From CAZFAP01 sp964516325 (lineage in GTDB: Bacteria; Auribacterota; JABMQX01), in contig CAZFAP010000024.1 in NCBI GenBank assembly GCA_964516325.1, positions 1-37,671 on the forward strand: DNA of 37,671 bases, read 5' to 3'. Within the stretch, counting starts at the first letter, position 1. Each line of letters starts with the position of its first letter. Position numbers and translations under genes: made by a program. Positions 1-8,462 of this stretch are shown in pieces. The notes beneath the pieces were generated by a model. The model searched no databases. It saw only the letters and a list, made by a program, of their open reading frames with translations, and had not been told where the DNA came from.

Positions 1-23
1 GAACCAAGGAACAGCCGGCTCGA

Positions 24-1739
24 TCAGAAGATATCCTCCTGAGTAACTCTCATAACCTCTTCTATCGTCGTCCGCCCTTCCGCGACGGTGAGCACCCCGT
101 CTCCTCGAAGGGTGCGCATTCCTTGCTTGATGGCGGTTTCCTTAATGGTATTGGAATCCGCCCGCGCGAGAACCAGTTTTCTCACCGCCCCGTCTATGAT
201 CAGCAACTCAAAAATGCCTCGTCGCCCCTTGAATCCGGTCCCGAGGCAATTCGGACAACCCCGACTGCGGTAGATAATCCCATTCTGTAACATGTCCCGT
301 GAAAGACCGATTTCCGCCAAAGCGCTCGGCTCCGCTTCATACGGTTCCTTGCATTCCGAGCACACAACCCGAACCAGCCTCTGAGCGAGGATGGCTATGA
401 CCGACGACGAAACGAGGTACGGCTCCACTCCCATGTCCACCAGCCGAGTTACGGCGCCGGGGGCGTCGTTGGTGTGCAATGTGCTGAAAACCAAATGACC
501 CGTCAACGAGGCATGCGTCGCGATTTCGGCGGTCTCGTAATCGCGGATTTCCCCAACCATTATGACGTCCGGGTCGTGCCTCAGAATGGACCGCAGTCCA
601 TTCGCAAACGTCAGGTCAATTTTGGGCTTTACGTGGATTTGAGCGATCCCGGACAATTGATACTCGACCGGGTCCTCAATCGTGATGATGTTCAAGGTCT
701 CGGAGTTGATCTTGCTGAGGGCGGCGTAAAGCGTCGTCGTCTTCCCGGAGCCGGTGGGTCCCGTCACCAGCAGGATCCCGTGAGAAAGACGGATCAGCTT
801 GGCGATCTTCTCCAACGTGTCCTTGTGCATCCCCAAAACTTCGAGGCTGATCAGGATGCTCGCCCTGTCCAAAAGACGCAGGACGATTCTCTCCCCGTTC
901 ACCGTCGGAATCACCGAGACACGGATGTCCACGTCCCTCCCCGCCACTCGTATCGCAATCTTGCCATCCTGGGGGAGTCTCCTCTCGGCGATGTTGAGCT
1001 TCGCCATGATCTTGACGCGGGAGACGATCGCCGCATGGTAATGTCGCGGCGGCGTCAGGCGGTTGTAGAGAATCCCGTCCACCCGAAACCGCACTTTCAA
1101 TTCTTTCTCGGTGGCTTCGATGTGGATGTCGCTCGCGCGCTCCTTCACCGCCTGGAAAATCATCGTGTTAATCAGCTTGATGATGGGCGCCTTCTCCGCG
1201 ACATCCATGAGGTCCTCGACCTCTTCCTCGGAGATATTGTAAACCTCCCCCCGCTCCCGGTCGTCCTCCTTCATCTCCTCGACGACCTTCTCGGCGGCGC
1301 GCTCATCGTGGTGGTAGTAGAGGTTGATCGCGTCTATGATGTTCTTTTCCCGCGTCAACACCATCTCCACGTCTCTGTGGAGCAGAAGGCTTATATCATC
1401 GAGCGGCTGGATGTTCAGTGGGTCCGCGACGGCTACCGTAACAATCCCATCGTCCGCATAAAGAGGGATCATTTTGTTCTTCTTGGCAAAGGAGAGAGGC
1501 ACCTGGGTCAGAAGCGCCTTGTCCACCATCTTCTCGTCAATCCGGTCCAGGTACGGTATCCCGTTCTGGATGCTGAGCGCCTCCAGAAGAGCTGGCTCGC
1601 TCACGTACCCCTTCTCCAGCAGGACTTCGCCGATTCTCCGCCCGTCCTGCTTCTGGATTTCGAGGCATTCCCTGAGCTGCTCTTCTCTCAGCCCCTCTTT
1701 TTCCATCAGGATTTCGCCGATTAACTTCCTTTTCGCCAT
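24..1739 (-). CDS. gspE: Type II secretion ATPase GspE (PilB-like)
   Basis: This is the cytoplasmic hexameric ATPase that powers type II secretion or related pilus assembly; 571 aa, usual for the family. The N-terminal ~150 residues look like the MshEN/GspE-N region (repeated GE-L/ILMEKG helices). The ATPase core has Walker A GPTGSGKTTT at ~residues 327-336, an Asp box and Walker B-like DPDVIMVGEIRD, and a His box (STLHTNDA). A tetracysteine zinc site follows: CSEC, then CPNC in the C-terminal third. I chose the ATG at 1739 because it begins the recognisable domain and has GAGG about 11 bases upstream; an in-frame start at 1787 adds 16 residues unlike the family. It follows gspD by 81 bases on the same strand. 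PilB and MshE are close relatives, but the neighbouring secretin and GspC-like protein favour GspE. Confidence 0.93.
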   Translation of the reverse strand: MAKRKLIGEILMEKEGLREEQLRECLEIQKQDGRRIGEVLLEKGYVSEPALLEALSIQNGIPYLDRIDEKMVDKALLTQVPLSFAKKNKMIPLYADDGIVTVAVADPLNIQPLDDISLLLHRDVEMVLTREKNIIDAINLYYHHDERAAEKVVEEMKEDDRERGEVYNISEEEVEDLMDVAEKAPIIKLINTMIFQAVKERASDIHIEATEKELKVRFRVDGILYNRLTPPRHYHAAIVSRVKIMAKLNIAERRLPQDGKIAIRVAGRDVDIRVSVIPTVNGERIVLRLLDRASILISLEVLGMHKDTLEKIAKLIRLSHGILLVTGPTGSGKTTTLYAALSKINSETLNIITIEDPVEYQLSGIAQIHVKPKIDLTFANGLRSILRHDPDVIMVGEIRDYETAEIATHASLTGHLVFSTLHTNDAPGAVTRLVDMGVEPYLVSSSVIAILAQRLVRVVCSECKEPYEAEPSALAEIGLSRDMLQNGIIYRSRGCPNCLGTGFKGRRGIFELLIIDGAVRKLVLARADSNTIKETAIKQGMRTLRGDGVLTVAEGRTTIEEVMRVTQEDIF

Positions 1740-1820
1740 GCCTGCTGCTTCCTCTCTATGAAACCCCCGGCGTAACTCCGAGAGCAAATTTCGTTCCCGA
1801 ACGCCCGAAGCCCGCTCGCG

Positions 1821-4187
1821 TTACTTCTTCCACTCCAATGCACCCGCCCGTGCCGCTTTCGCAGGTTTGATCTTCGGGGACTTCGCTGGCGGCTGAAAAC
1901 GCGGCCGCTCCTTTTCCAGGTCCTGGTTCTTTAACGTATCGGTTACCTCCAGCATATCCAGCGTATCGCTCACGATGTGGGGCGTGATGAATATCAGCAG
2001 ATTCGTATTGACAGTCAACGTCTTCTCGTGGCTGAACAAAAGACCGAGAATCGGAATCTGCCCCAGAATGGGTACGCGGGTCGAAGTCCTGGTCTTGTCG
2101 GCTCTTCGCAGCCCGCTGATAATGATCGTCCTCTCGTTGTCCACCCTGACCCGGGTAATCGTCGAGCGGTTCGCAATCACCGGCCTCGATCCGGCCTGGG
2201 TGATGTCCTCCACCCCCGCAATGCTCCCCACCACCAGGTCAACATCCATGATAACGCTGTTCGCGCTGTTAATTTGCGGGGTGATCTCCAGGCTTATCCC
2301 AACGTCCGTCCTCCGGTATGTCTCCGTAGTCCCCCCAGGCAGAACCGCTTGCTGCTGGGCCGTCGCAAAGCTCGTGATCGTGGATTCCGCAATGGAAATC
2401 TCGTCCGTAATGTCCACGGTGGCTGTCTCGTTGTTCAAGGTCAACAGCTTCGGCGAGGAAAGAATGTTGAAGCCCGTGTCTTCCCGCAGCGCCCGCAGGA
2501 ACGTATCAATGTTCGGGAGGTAATAGATTTTTCCGCCCACGTCAAGCTTGGTGTTCGTGATGCTGCGGATACCCAGAGCCAGACCTGACGATGGAAAGCC
2601 CGCGCCCGAAAGTACATCCCCCAGTCCTAAATCGAAGTTCGACCCACCGAAGACCTCGTCCTGCATGGGACCGACTCGCTCCGCGGGACCGATCTCCGCA
2701 GACTTGAACTCGACCCCTATATCGAGCTGGCTCTTGGAGCTGATTTCCACCACCCAAACTTCAATCATCACTTGCTTCTGCGGTTGGTCCAGCTCCTTGA
2801 GAAGGCTGAGGTACATCTCGAGTTTCCGGGGCGGAGCTTGAATCAAGACCATGTTCGTCGCAGGGTCCGCCAGGAAGAACGCTTCCTCGGTTCCTCCGGC
2901 GACGGCGCCTCTCTGCGCGGTCGGGCTCGGGCCCGCTTGCGCCGTCGGTCCCGCGGCAGTGTCACCAACCCTCCTCGTCTGCCTTGTTGCCGTCCGCGTA
3001 GTTCCCCTTTGCTGTGCTGCTCTCGTCCGCGGTTGGGCCGTAACGAAAGCTGACAACGTGTCCGCCAGGTCCGTCGCATTTTGATACTGAGCTATGTACG
3101 TCCGGATCGGGTACATCTCCTCCGTTGGCTCCACATCCAGCCTCTTTACGAGGTCCAGGATGTATTCGGTGTCCTTCTCCGAAGCGAGAATGATGAGCCG
3201 GTTCGTCCGTTCCTCCGGGATAATCTTCGTAGGCGTTGCGGCGCCCACAATGGTCGGAGAAGTCGTAGTGGGGGTTGGGGCCCCGGGCGGACCCCCCATA
3301 GGCGTCGGCGGGCGGCCCGCCGCCCTCGTCACTCGACCGCCCGTCTTCTCCGCGAGAAGTTCCGTGAGAAGCGAGGCTGTCTCCACAGCTTCCGCATACT
3401 TCAACTCGACCATGGTTACTCTGCTGACCGTCCCCGGCAAGTCAACCTGCTTGACGAGGGAAAGAAGATATTTCAGGCTCGCCTCATCATCTTTCAATAG
3501 AAGAAAGTTCCCAGCCGGATAGGCGGTCATCACGCAGCTCGGCGACTTGAAGTTCCTCAAAATGTCCTGCATGTCGTCCACCGAGACATATTTGAGAACC
3601 ACAACCATCGTCGTGAGTTTGTTCTTCTTTTCCAACTCCTCTTCCTGTCCTTCGACGAGCACCTCCGTCGGAATCGGCCCCACCCCGGCTTTCTTCGTGA
3701 CATAAATGAGCGGCGGATCCTCCGTAACCGCCATCGTGTATCCCTGCGAATCGAGAATCACCCCCAAAATGTCAAAAGCCATGCTCGCAGGAATCATCTT
3801 CGGGCAGTAAATCAAAACCGTCCCTGCTATCGGCGTCTGAATGAGGAAGTTCCTCCCCGTGCTGTCCGCGACCATCTTGATGATGGTCCGGAGCTGCATG
3901 TCCTCAAACGTAAATGGAATCAGCTCGTCGCCGCTCACGACACGCGTCGGCATTGTGGTCGTTGGCGTCGGCGCAACTGTGGGTGTTGGTCCCGGGGTTG
4001 TACCCGGCCCCGGAGCTGGTGGAGTCGGTTGTTCGGATGGTGTCGGAGGCGCCCCGGGCGTTATCCCTGGGGTGGGCTCCTCTGGCGCGCCGGTGCTCTC
4101 AGGCGCCGGCGTCTCCTCTTGTCCCACAACGACCGGGCCAATTCCTATCAGGCTCAAAAGCAAAACGGCTGAAATGACGAGTCTCAT
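1821..4187 (-). CDS. gspD: Type II secretion secretin GspD
   Basis: This is the outer-membrane secretin ring subunit, 788 aa. A signal peptide (residues 1-22) is followed by a Pro/Thr-rich linker to about residue 83, then N0 (FTFEDMQLRTIIKMVADSTG), N1, N2 and N3 repeats. The C-terminal secretin core contains the signature VPILGQIPILGLLF and ends in LLIFITPHIV. Two more low-complexity Pro/Thr/Ala/Arg-rich insertions interrupt the N domains, one in N2 (GGPPGAPTPTTTSP) and one in N3 (rich in TRTATRQTRR), making it longer than many GspD proteins. The ATG at 4187 has a GGAGAGGAG ribosome site. Only 9 bases separate it from gspC, so the two are almost certainly cotranscribed. GspD versus another secretin (PilQ) is settled by the N0-N3 order and the neighbours. 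Confidence 0.93.
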   Translation of the reverse strand: MRLVISAVLLLSLIGIGPVVVGQEETPAPESTGAPEEPTPGITPGAPPTPSEQPTPPAPGPGTTPGPTPTVAPTPTTTMPTRVVSGDELIPFTFEDMQLRTIIKMVADSTGRNFLIQTPIAGTVLIYCPKMIPASMAFDILGVILDSQGYTMAVTEDPPLIYVTKKAGVGPIPTEVLVEGQEEELEKKNKLTTMVVVLKYVSVDDMQDILRNFKSPSCVMTAYPAGNFLLLKDDEASLKYLLSLVKQVDLPGTVSRVTMVELKYAEAVETASLLTELLAEKTGGRVTRAAGRPPTPMGGPPGAPTPTTTSPTIVGAATPTKIIPEERTNRLIILASEKDTEYILDLVKRLDVEPTEEMYPIRTYIAQYQNATDLADTLSAFVTAQPRTRAAQQRGTTRTATRQTRRVGDTAAGPTAQAGPSPTAQRGAVAGGTEEAFFLADPATNMVLIQAPPRKLEMYLSLLKELDQPQKQVMIEVWVVEISSKSQLDIGVEFKSAEIGPAERVGPMQDEVFGGSNFDLGLGDVLSGAGFPSSGLALGIRSITNTKLDVGGKIYYLPNIDTFLRALREDTGFNILSSPKLLTLNNETATVDITDEISIAESTITSFATAQQQAVLPGGTTETYRRTDVGISLEITPQINSANSVIMDVDLVVGSIAGVEDITQAGSRPVIANRSTITRVRVDNERTIIISGLRRADKTRTSTRVPILGQIPILGLLFSHEKTLTVNTNLLIFITPHIVSDTLDMLEVTDTLKNQDLEKERPRFQPPAKSPKIKPAKAARAGALEWKK

Positions 4188-4196
4188 TCTCCTCTC

Positions 4197-5183
4197 CTAC
4201 TTTTTTAACAGCGTATAGTACAGAGTCAGGTTTGACCGACCCCTCGTGAGTCCAAGCTGAATGCTAAATTCGGAAGCCGAAACCGCACGCAGCTTCTCCA
4301 TAGCGGAAGCCTCGTCGGTTACCACGGCGCCGTTGATGCTTGTGAGGATGTCTCCCTGCTGCAATCCCATCGCGACCAGAAGATTGTCGCTCGGCAGCGA
4401 GGTTATCTTCAGGCCGGTCGCGCGGCTGCCGTCCATGTTCGGCTCTAACGCAAACGTCCCTCGATAAACCTCCGGACTCGCAATCCGCTGCTGAAGCTCC
4501 GGCATCTTCACCACGTACGTGTGCCCCGGCTTAACCGCCCGCACGACCTCCGCCCATTGGTCTTTCTGTCCCTGAGCAGCCGCCTCGACCATGTCTCCCA
4601 TCTTCAATTCCTCTTCCCCGACGCCCGGTCGGTGGTACTTGACCGATGGAGGGTCAAGGCTGATGCTCGTAATCGTCACGCCAAAGTACCCCGGCAGTTC
4701 CTCCCCGACCTTCACCATGTACTCCTGAAAGCCAGCCCCCATCCTTTTCGACTTATCGCGTATTATCGCCACAGCCTCGCCGCGTATTTTCGTAGGTCCC
4801 ACAAGCTCCAGTTTCAGCGCCGGAGGTGGTGCTGGTGGCGTAACCACCTTGACTATGAGGTTGGCGTTAAACAGGTCCCTTTCAGCAATAGCCGCGTACC
4901 GGTTCACCTTCTGCATGTCCGAACCGCACTGCGGGCATTTCCCGGGCGCGTTCGATTTCACCTCCCCATGCCTCGGACAGGCGTAGGTTTCCTCCTCACT
5001 CGCCGCCATCTTCGGCGACGGCTCTCGATCCTCTGTCGAGGAGGAATAGCTCGGCTTTTCCTCTATGGGGCTCGGCTCCTCCTTGATGAAAGGCATCGCC
5101 ACCACAATGAGCGTGACAACAAAAACACCCAGAAGAACCAGGTTAAGTACCGTTATGTTTCGTTTGGTTATTAGCTTTTTCAT
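4197..5183 (-). CDS. gspC: GspC-like inner-membrane protein with heavy-metal-binding motif and PDZ domain
   Basis: A 328-aa protein, probably the clamp linking the inner-membrane platform to the secretin. One membrane segment lies at residues ~14-34. At ~67-92 there is a short Cys/His module, YACPRHGEV then GKCPQCGSDM, matching the heavy-metal-binding domain found in copper-efflux proteins, with Arg where the first Met usually lies. The GspC-type homology region begins at RYAAIAERDLFNANL (~96-110), and the C-terminal ~90 residues form a PDZ domain (GLQQGDILTSINGAVV). The gene lies between anti-sigma and gspD. Placing a metal-binding module in the linker just outside the membrane is unusual; whether it binds metal is unknown. 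The GspC call rests on architecture and position, because this family diverges quickly. Confidence 0.82.
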   Translation of the reverse strand: MKKLITKRNITVLNLVLLGVFVVTLIVVAMPFIKEEPSPIEEKPSYSSSTEDREPSPKMAASEEETYACPRHGEVKSNAPGKCPQCGSDMQKVNRYAAIAERDLFNANLIVKVVTPPAPPPALKLELVGPTKIRGEAVAIIRDKSKRMGAGFQEYMVKVGEELPGYFGVTITSISLDPPSVKYHRPGVGEEELKMGDMVEAAAQGQKDQWAEVVRAVKPGHTYVVKMPELQQRIASPEVYRGTFALEPNMDGSRATGLKITSLPSDNLLVAMGLQQGDILTSINGAVVTDEASAMEKLRAVSASEFSIQLGLTRGRSNLTLYYTLLKK

Positions 5184-5236
5184 TCTTCCATCCCTCCTCC
5201 GGTGAGCAGCGGCGAAGAGGCGTCATCCCCGCTAAC

Positions 5237-5956
5237 TCATCTTTTCGCACGGAGGGCACTCCCCGTGCGCTCGATGAGCATCCTGCCCGAAATAAACTCC
5301 CTTATCTGACGAATCTCTTCGTCTCCGAATTTTCGCTGAAAGCCATCAATCGTGCTGTAAAGCTCTTCCAAGTCTTCAAGGAGCGGCTCGTAGGCCTCAA
5401 CCCCCTTCTCCCTTAACTGCATTGCCTGCGCGACCCAGGTCTTCCAGTCTTGAGACGTAAGGACTTCGGCGGCGTCGGCGCCCACGATTGAGGACATAAC
5501 CCTTTTGGACTCCGACAGATACCTCCGATACTTCCACGGAAACGTCCCCGAACGTCCCACCCACTCGCGCCCGCCGGGACCTTCCTTGCCGGACTGCGGC
5601 CCAGGCAGGGTCAGCGCCAACACAACCGCCGCGACCGCAACCAGCGCCGTCGCCCCCGCCAGAACCGGCCGCCGAACGAACGATGCCGCCAGGTCGGAGA
5701 TCGCCGTGACAAGCCCTCGCCTCCCGAGCGCGCTCTCGCGAACAGCCTCCCTCACCGATTCGCACCCCGTTGCGGAAGGCGCCAGCATCTCCTGCTCCGA
5801 GAGAGCTCCCGTGATCTGCCGCACTTCCACCAATGCTTCCGCACAGCCGGGGCACGTTCTCACATGCTCCTCGACAAGCTCGACTTCCGCAGGGTCCAGC
5901 TCGCCCAGGGCATAGTCCATGACCAGCCGTTCGAGTTTTTCACATTCCCTTTTCAT
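5237..5956 (-). CDS. Anti-sigma factor with N-terminal zinc finger (zf-HC2/RsrA type)
   Basis: A 239-aa membrane protein expected to hold the neighbouring ECF sigma factor inactive. The N-terminal cytoplasmic domain has the anti-sigma zinc motif HVRTCPGC (H-x3-C-x2-C, ~31-38) preceded by an acidic helix (YALGELDPAEVELVEEH). A single membrane segment follows at ~95-117 (VLAGATALVAVAAVVLALTL). The remaining ~120 residues would lie outside the membrane and are mostly helical, with no recognised sensor fold. The start at 5956 has GAGGTGGT upstream. It lies 115 bases after the sigma gene and 53 bases before gspC, so one transcript could carry regulator and secretion genes. The signal sensed cannot be read from the sequence. 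Confidence 0.85.
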   Translation of the reverse strand: MKRECEKLERLVMDYALGELDPAEVELVEEHVRTCPGCAEALVEVRQITGALSEQEMLAPSATGCESVREAVRESALGRRGLVTAISDLAASFVRRPVLAGATALVAVAAVVLALTLPGPQSGKEGPGGREWVGRSGTFPWKYRRYLSESKRVMSSIVGADAAEVLTSQDWKTWVAQAMQLREKGVEAYEPLLEDLEELYSTIDGFQRKFGDEEIRQIREFISGRMLIERTGSALRAKR

Positions 5957-6071
5957 AGCACCACCTCAACTACTTTCGGCTATCCTGCCCGTGGCGGAGA
6001 TTCCAGCGAGACTTATGAAGTACCAAGTGCAGGATTCTGCCAGAACAACACGCGAACCCCCGCCACAAAGG

Positions 6072-6668
6072 CTACATCGGTTTCCCGAGTTTCAACCTCA
6101 CCTTTTTCCTCAAAAGCTGCACGGCGTTGTGCATCCGCGACTGCACCGTCCCTATCGGAATTCCAAGCACTTCCGCGACCTCCCGATACCGAAGCCCGTG
6201 CATCACATGGAGTTCGACAACCATTCGGAAATTCTCTGGCAACTCCTCGAGCGCCTGAGCGAGCACGCGGCTGAATTCACGCTTCTCCGCCTCCACCCGT
6301 GGCCATTCCGAAGAATCCGATAGTACCTGCACGGTCGGCAAAGGCCGCCCTTCGAGGCTCTGATCGGTCCCCGGCGCGTCCAGGGAGACGGTTTCCTTTC
6401 GCCTTCGTCTCTTCAGCTCGTCCTTACAGAGGTTTGCGGCGATGGTGTACAGCCACGTTGAAAACTTTGCCTGGTGCCTGAAATGGCGCGCCTTCCGAAA
6501 GAGCTTTATGAACGTCTCCTGAAGGATATCCTCTGCGATTTTCGCATCCCTCACGAAACGAACGGCAAACGTATAAATCCTTGCCTTATACCGCTCAAAT
6601 AGTATTTCAAAAGAGCGCTCATCTCCCCGACGGCACCGGCGAATCAAAGCCTCATCGGATTCCGTCAT
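6072..6668 (-). CDS. ECF-family RNA polymerase sigma factor
   Basis: A 198-aa sigma-70 family protein of extracytoplasmic-function size. Region 2 is clear (DERSFEILFERYKARIYTFA, then DAKIAEDILQETFIKLFRKA and FSTWLYTIAANLCKDELKRR). Region 4 is the C-terminal helix-turn-helix (ALEELPENFRMVVELHVMHG, then YREVAEVLGIPIGTVQSRMH). There is no region 1 or 3, as expected. It heads the minus-strand cluster of anti-sigma, gspC, gspD and gspE, so the simplest reading is that it drives its own operon and other secretion or envelope genes. A possible self-recognised promoter lies about 80-100 bases upstream. The ATG at 6668 fits the family N-terminus. Confidence 0.95.
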   Translation of the reverse strand: MTESDEALIRRCRRGDERSFEILFERYKARIYTFAVRFVRDAKIAEDILQETFIKLFRKARHFRHQAKFSTWLYTIAANLCKDELKRRRRKETVSLDAPGTDQSLEGRPLPTVQVLSDSSEWPRVEAEKREFSRVLAQALEELPENFRMVVELHVMHGLRYREVAEVLGIPIGTVQSRMHNAVQLLRKKVRLKLGKPM

Positions 6669-6744
6669 GGATCGGGCTTTCCCATCTCAAACTCCAATAG
6701 GTTTAACGACTCAACTTCCCTTTTGTTCACGGAAAAGGGCACGG

Positions 6745-6770
6745 AACGGTTCCACCGCCTGGTACGTTCC
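6745..6770 (-). promoter_or_regulatory. Candidate ECF-sigma promoter, GGAAC-N17-CGTT
   Basis: Read on the minus strand, GGAAC (6770-6766) is followed by 17 bases and CGTT (6748-6745), about 75 bases before the sigma gene start. The GGAAC...CGTT pattern and spacing fit the general ECF promoter form, and ECF sigma genes are often self-activated. A second GGAAC forms a small palindrome, GGAACGGTTCC, at 6743-6753. This is a pattern match only. Confidence 0.35.
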
Positions 6771-7188
6771 ATTCTGAGCCTTTGGCCGTAACAGGCTCTT
6801 TGGACCGACGGCGGAAGCATATCACGAATTGGGGGGACATTGGAGGGCATTCTGGCTGGTCCGTCGGTGGAGAATAGGAGAAAGCATGGAGTACGGACCC
6901 GCCGGATGAGGACGAGCGCGCAAGGCTGACCAGGGCCCGAAGATGGGCGGTGAGGCGTACAATAGGCCTTCCCGGCCCCGACCAAACACGCCCGGTGCCG
7001 ACCGAACGGAACTGGGGGCCGCTGCGACTGCCCCCCCCGGCCGCGCAATTTGCGGGGGTTTGTCGTCACCCACGCCAGGGGCCCCCATTAGGTTGCCCGT
7101 CTTTGTCTCCTTGCTGCCTGTCGTGCTCGCTCTCCGTGCGCCGCGACGGTACCCGCGATTGCGACGTTCTCGAAAGACAAAATAATGC
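6771..7188. other. Intergenic region between divergent units, no gene seen
   Basis: About 420 GC-rich bases between the minus-strand sigma operon and the plus-strand YwgA-like gene. Open frames here are low-complexity Pro/Arg/Gly translations without domains or convincing ribosome sites. It contains C and G homopolymer runs (around 7030-7080). I see no RNA gene or long repeat. Confidence 0.5.
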
Positions 7189-7218
7189 TTGCATCTATTT
7201 TCTCCGCAGGGGTATTAT
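7189..7218 (+). promoter_or_regulatory. Sigma-70-like promoter for the YwgA-like/Ntn-hydrolase pair
   Basis: TTGCAT (7189-7194), an 18-base spacer and TATTAT (7213-7218) lie in a locally AT-rich stretch within GC-rich surroundings. Transcription would begin near 7225, about 20 bases before the GTG start. This rules out any upstream start overlapping the promoter. Confidence 0.55.
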
Positions 7219-7245
7219 ATTAAAAAAGCATGTGAGGAGGAGAAT

Positions 7246-7713
7246 GTGTCGGCAGTAGCTGCAACTTCGGGGGGTAAGACTATGAATAGACGAGAGTGTG
7301 TGCTCGCAGGACTGGCGGTTGCTGAGGGGGCCTGGCATAGTCCAGTACAGGTGCAAAAGCTGTTCTTTCTGTTGGACCGCAACATCCCTGGGCTTATCGG
7401 CGGACCCCACTTCGACTTCCGGCCGTATGCATACGGCCCCTTCGACAGCGCGGTCTATCAACAGCTTGAGAGTCTTGCCCGGGACGGACAGGTCGAGGTC
7501 AACCGGTCTGGTAGCTGGAGAGAACACAGGCTCTCAGAATCAGGACAGAAGCAGGGCGAGGAGCTGCTTAAGCCTCTGGACCCCACTGCGAGGGATTACA
7601 TAAACAGGGTCTCGGAGTTCGTTCGAAACCTCTCCTTCAGCCAGCTCGTCGCCGCCATTTACAAAGCCTACCCTGATATGAGATGCAACAGCGTCTTCCA
7701 AGAACAACCATGA
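7246..7713 (+). CDS. Small YwgA/Panacea-like protein of unknown function
   Basis: A 155-aa cytoplasmic protein. Its middle (VQVQKLFFLLDRNIPGL, then FDFRPYAYGPFDSAVYQQLE) resembles the YwgA-like and Panacea (DUF4065) proteins, in which a KLLFLLD helix is followed by a YGPF-xx-VY motif and a short winged segment (GQVEVNRSG...HRLSESG). Panacea members include antitoxins; YwgA-like proteins are mostly uncharacterised. I use the GTG at 7246, which has AGGAGGAG five bases away; an ATG at 7282 would give 143 aa and fits the conserved region equally well. Its TGA overlaps the ATG of the next gene (ATGA at 7710-7713), so the two are translationally coupled. The family link is from recalled motifs and needs a profile search. 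Confidence 0.7.
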   Translation: MSAVAATSGGKTMNRRECVLAGLAVAEGAWHSPVQVQKLFFLLDRNIPGLIGGPHFDFRPYAYGPFDSAVYQQLESLARDGQVEVNRSGSWREHRLSESGQKQGEELLKPLDPTARDYINRVSEFVRNLSFSQLVAAIYKAYPDMRCNSVFQEQP

Positions 7714-8459
7714 CGGCGATAGTCGGGGTCCGCTGTACTGACGGCGTCGTTATCGGGACTGATAGCTCTGCGACGTTCACTCAGGGTACTTTCCGGACCA
7801 TTGAGCAGCCTTGCGAGAAGATCAACATAGTCGGGGGGAAGATCATAGTCACTTGCACTGGCACCGTGGGTCTCGCCCAGCGGTTTTGCGCCATCATTGA
7901 GCAGTTCTGGAACGAGAAAAAGTTCCGGGGTTCTCCAATTGGCATCGGCAAGCAACTCAGCCGGGCGATGATACAAGACATGCAGGAAACGTTCTTGGTA
8001 CCCAAGGGCTTCGGGGCAGTGGTTGCTTTTCCAATCCAAAAAGATCCCTATCTGTGCGAGTTTGCAGAACCCGACTTCCAACCTGAGTTAAAGACGGCAG
8101 GCCTTTGGTATTGCTCTATGGGCAGCGTCCAGTACATCACAGACTCCTTTCTGGCCCTGATGAGGAAGATCTTCTGGCGCGCTGGCCAGCCACGCCTCCA
8201 TGATGGGATTTTTGCTGTTGCCTGGACACTGCAACATGCAATCGAGGTTAATCCCGGGGGTGTTAACGGCCCCCCGCGTATTGCCGTGCTCGAGCCCGAT
8301 GGGGCGGGGGGACTGTCGGCCCGCAAGCTTGAGGATGAAGAGCTGGGGGAGCACAAACAGAACGTCGCCGGCGCGGAGGAATACCTGAGGGCATATCGGC
8401 AATTGAGCGCTCCAGAGGCGAAGATTCCCGACGTACCCCGCCCCGCCAGTCCCGGATGA
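7710..8459 (+). CDS. Proteasome/HslV-like Ntn-hydrolase
   Basis: A 249-aa protein of the proteasome beta-subunit fold. It begins MTAIVGVRCTDGVVIGTDSS, so Met removal exposes Thr as N-terminal nucleophile, as in HslV. Counting from that Thr, Asp17 is present and a Lys-Ile at 36-37 fits proteasome Lys33 with a slightly longer loop; CTGTVGLAQRF matches the conserved Gly segment after it. A further ~140 residues, with a Pro-rich tail, exceed HslV (~175 aa). No HslU, Mpa or other unfoldase is nearby, so it may be a stand-alone peptidase or amidase. An in-frame ATG at 7683 would add nine residues before the Thr, but the ATGA overlap supports 7710. The substrate is unknown. Confidence 0.8.
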   Translation: MTAIVGVRCTDGVVIGTDSSATFTQGTFRTIEQPCEKINIVGGKIIVTCTGTVGLAQRFCAIIEQFWNEKKFRGSPIGIGKQLSRAMIQDMQETFLVPKGFGAVVAFPIQKDPYLCEFAEPDFQPELKTAGLWYCSMGSVQYITDSFLALMRKIFWRAGQPRLHDGIFAVAWTLQHAIEVNPGGVNGPPRIAVLEPDGAGGLSARKLEDEELGEHKQNVAGAEEYLRAYRQLSAPEAKIPDVPRPASPG

Positions 8460-8462
8460 TAG

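Noticed and set aside
474..1724. Long plus-strand open frame opposite gspE
   Set aside because: Arg/His/Leu-rich shadow of a well-supported gene on the other strand; no domain or ribosome site.
6665..7069. Minus-strand open frame upstream of the sigma gene
   Set aside because: Low-complexity Pro/Arg translation over the promoter region with no homology cue.
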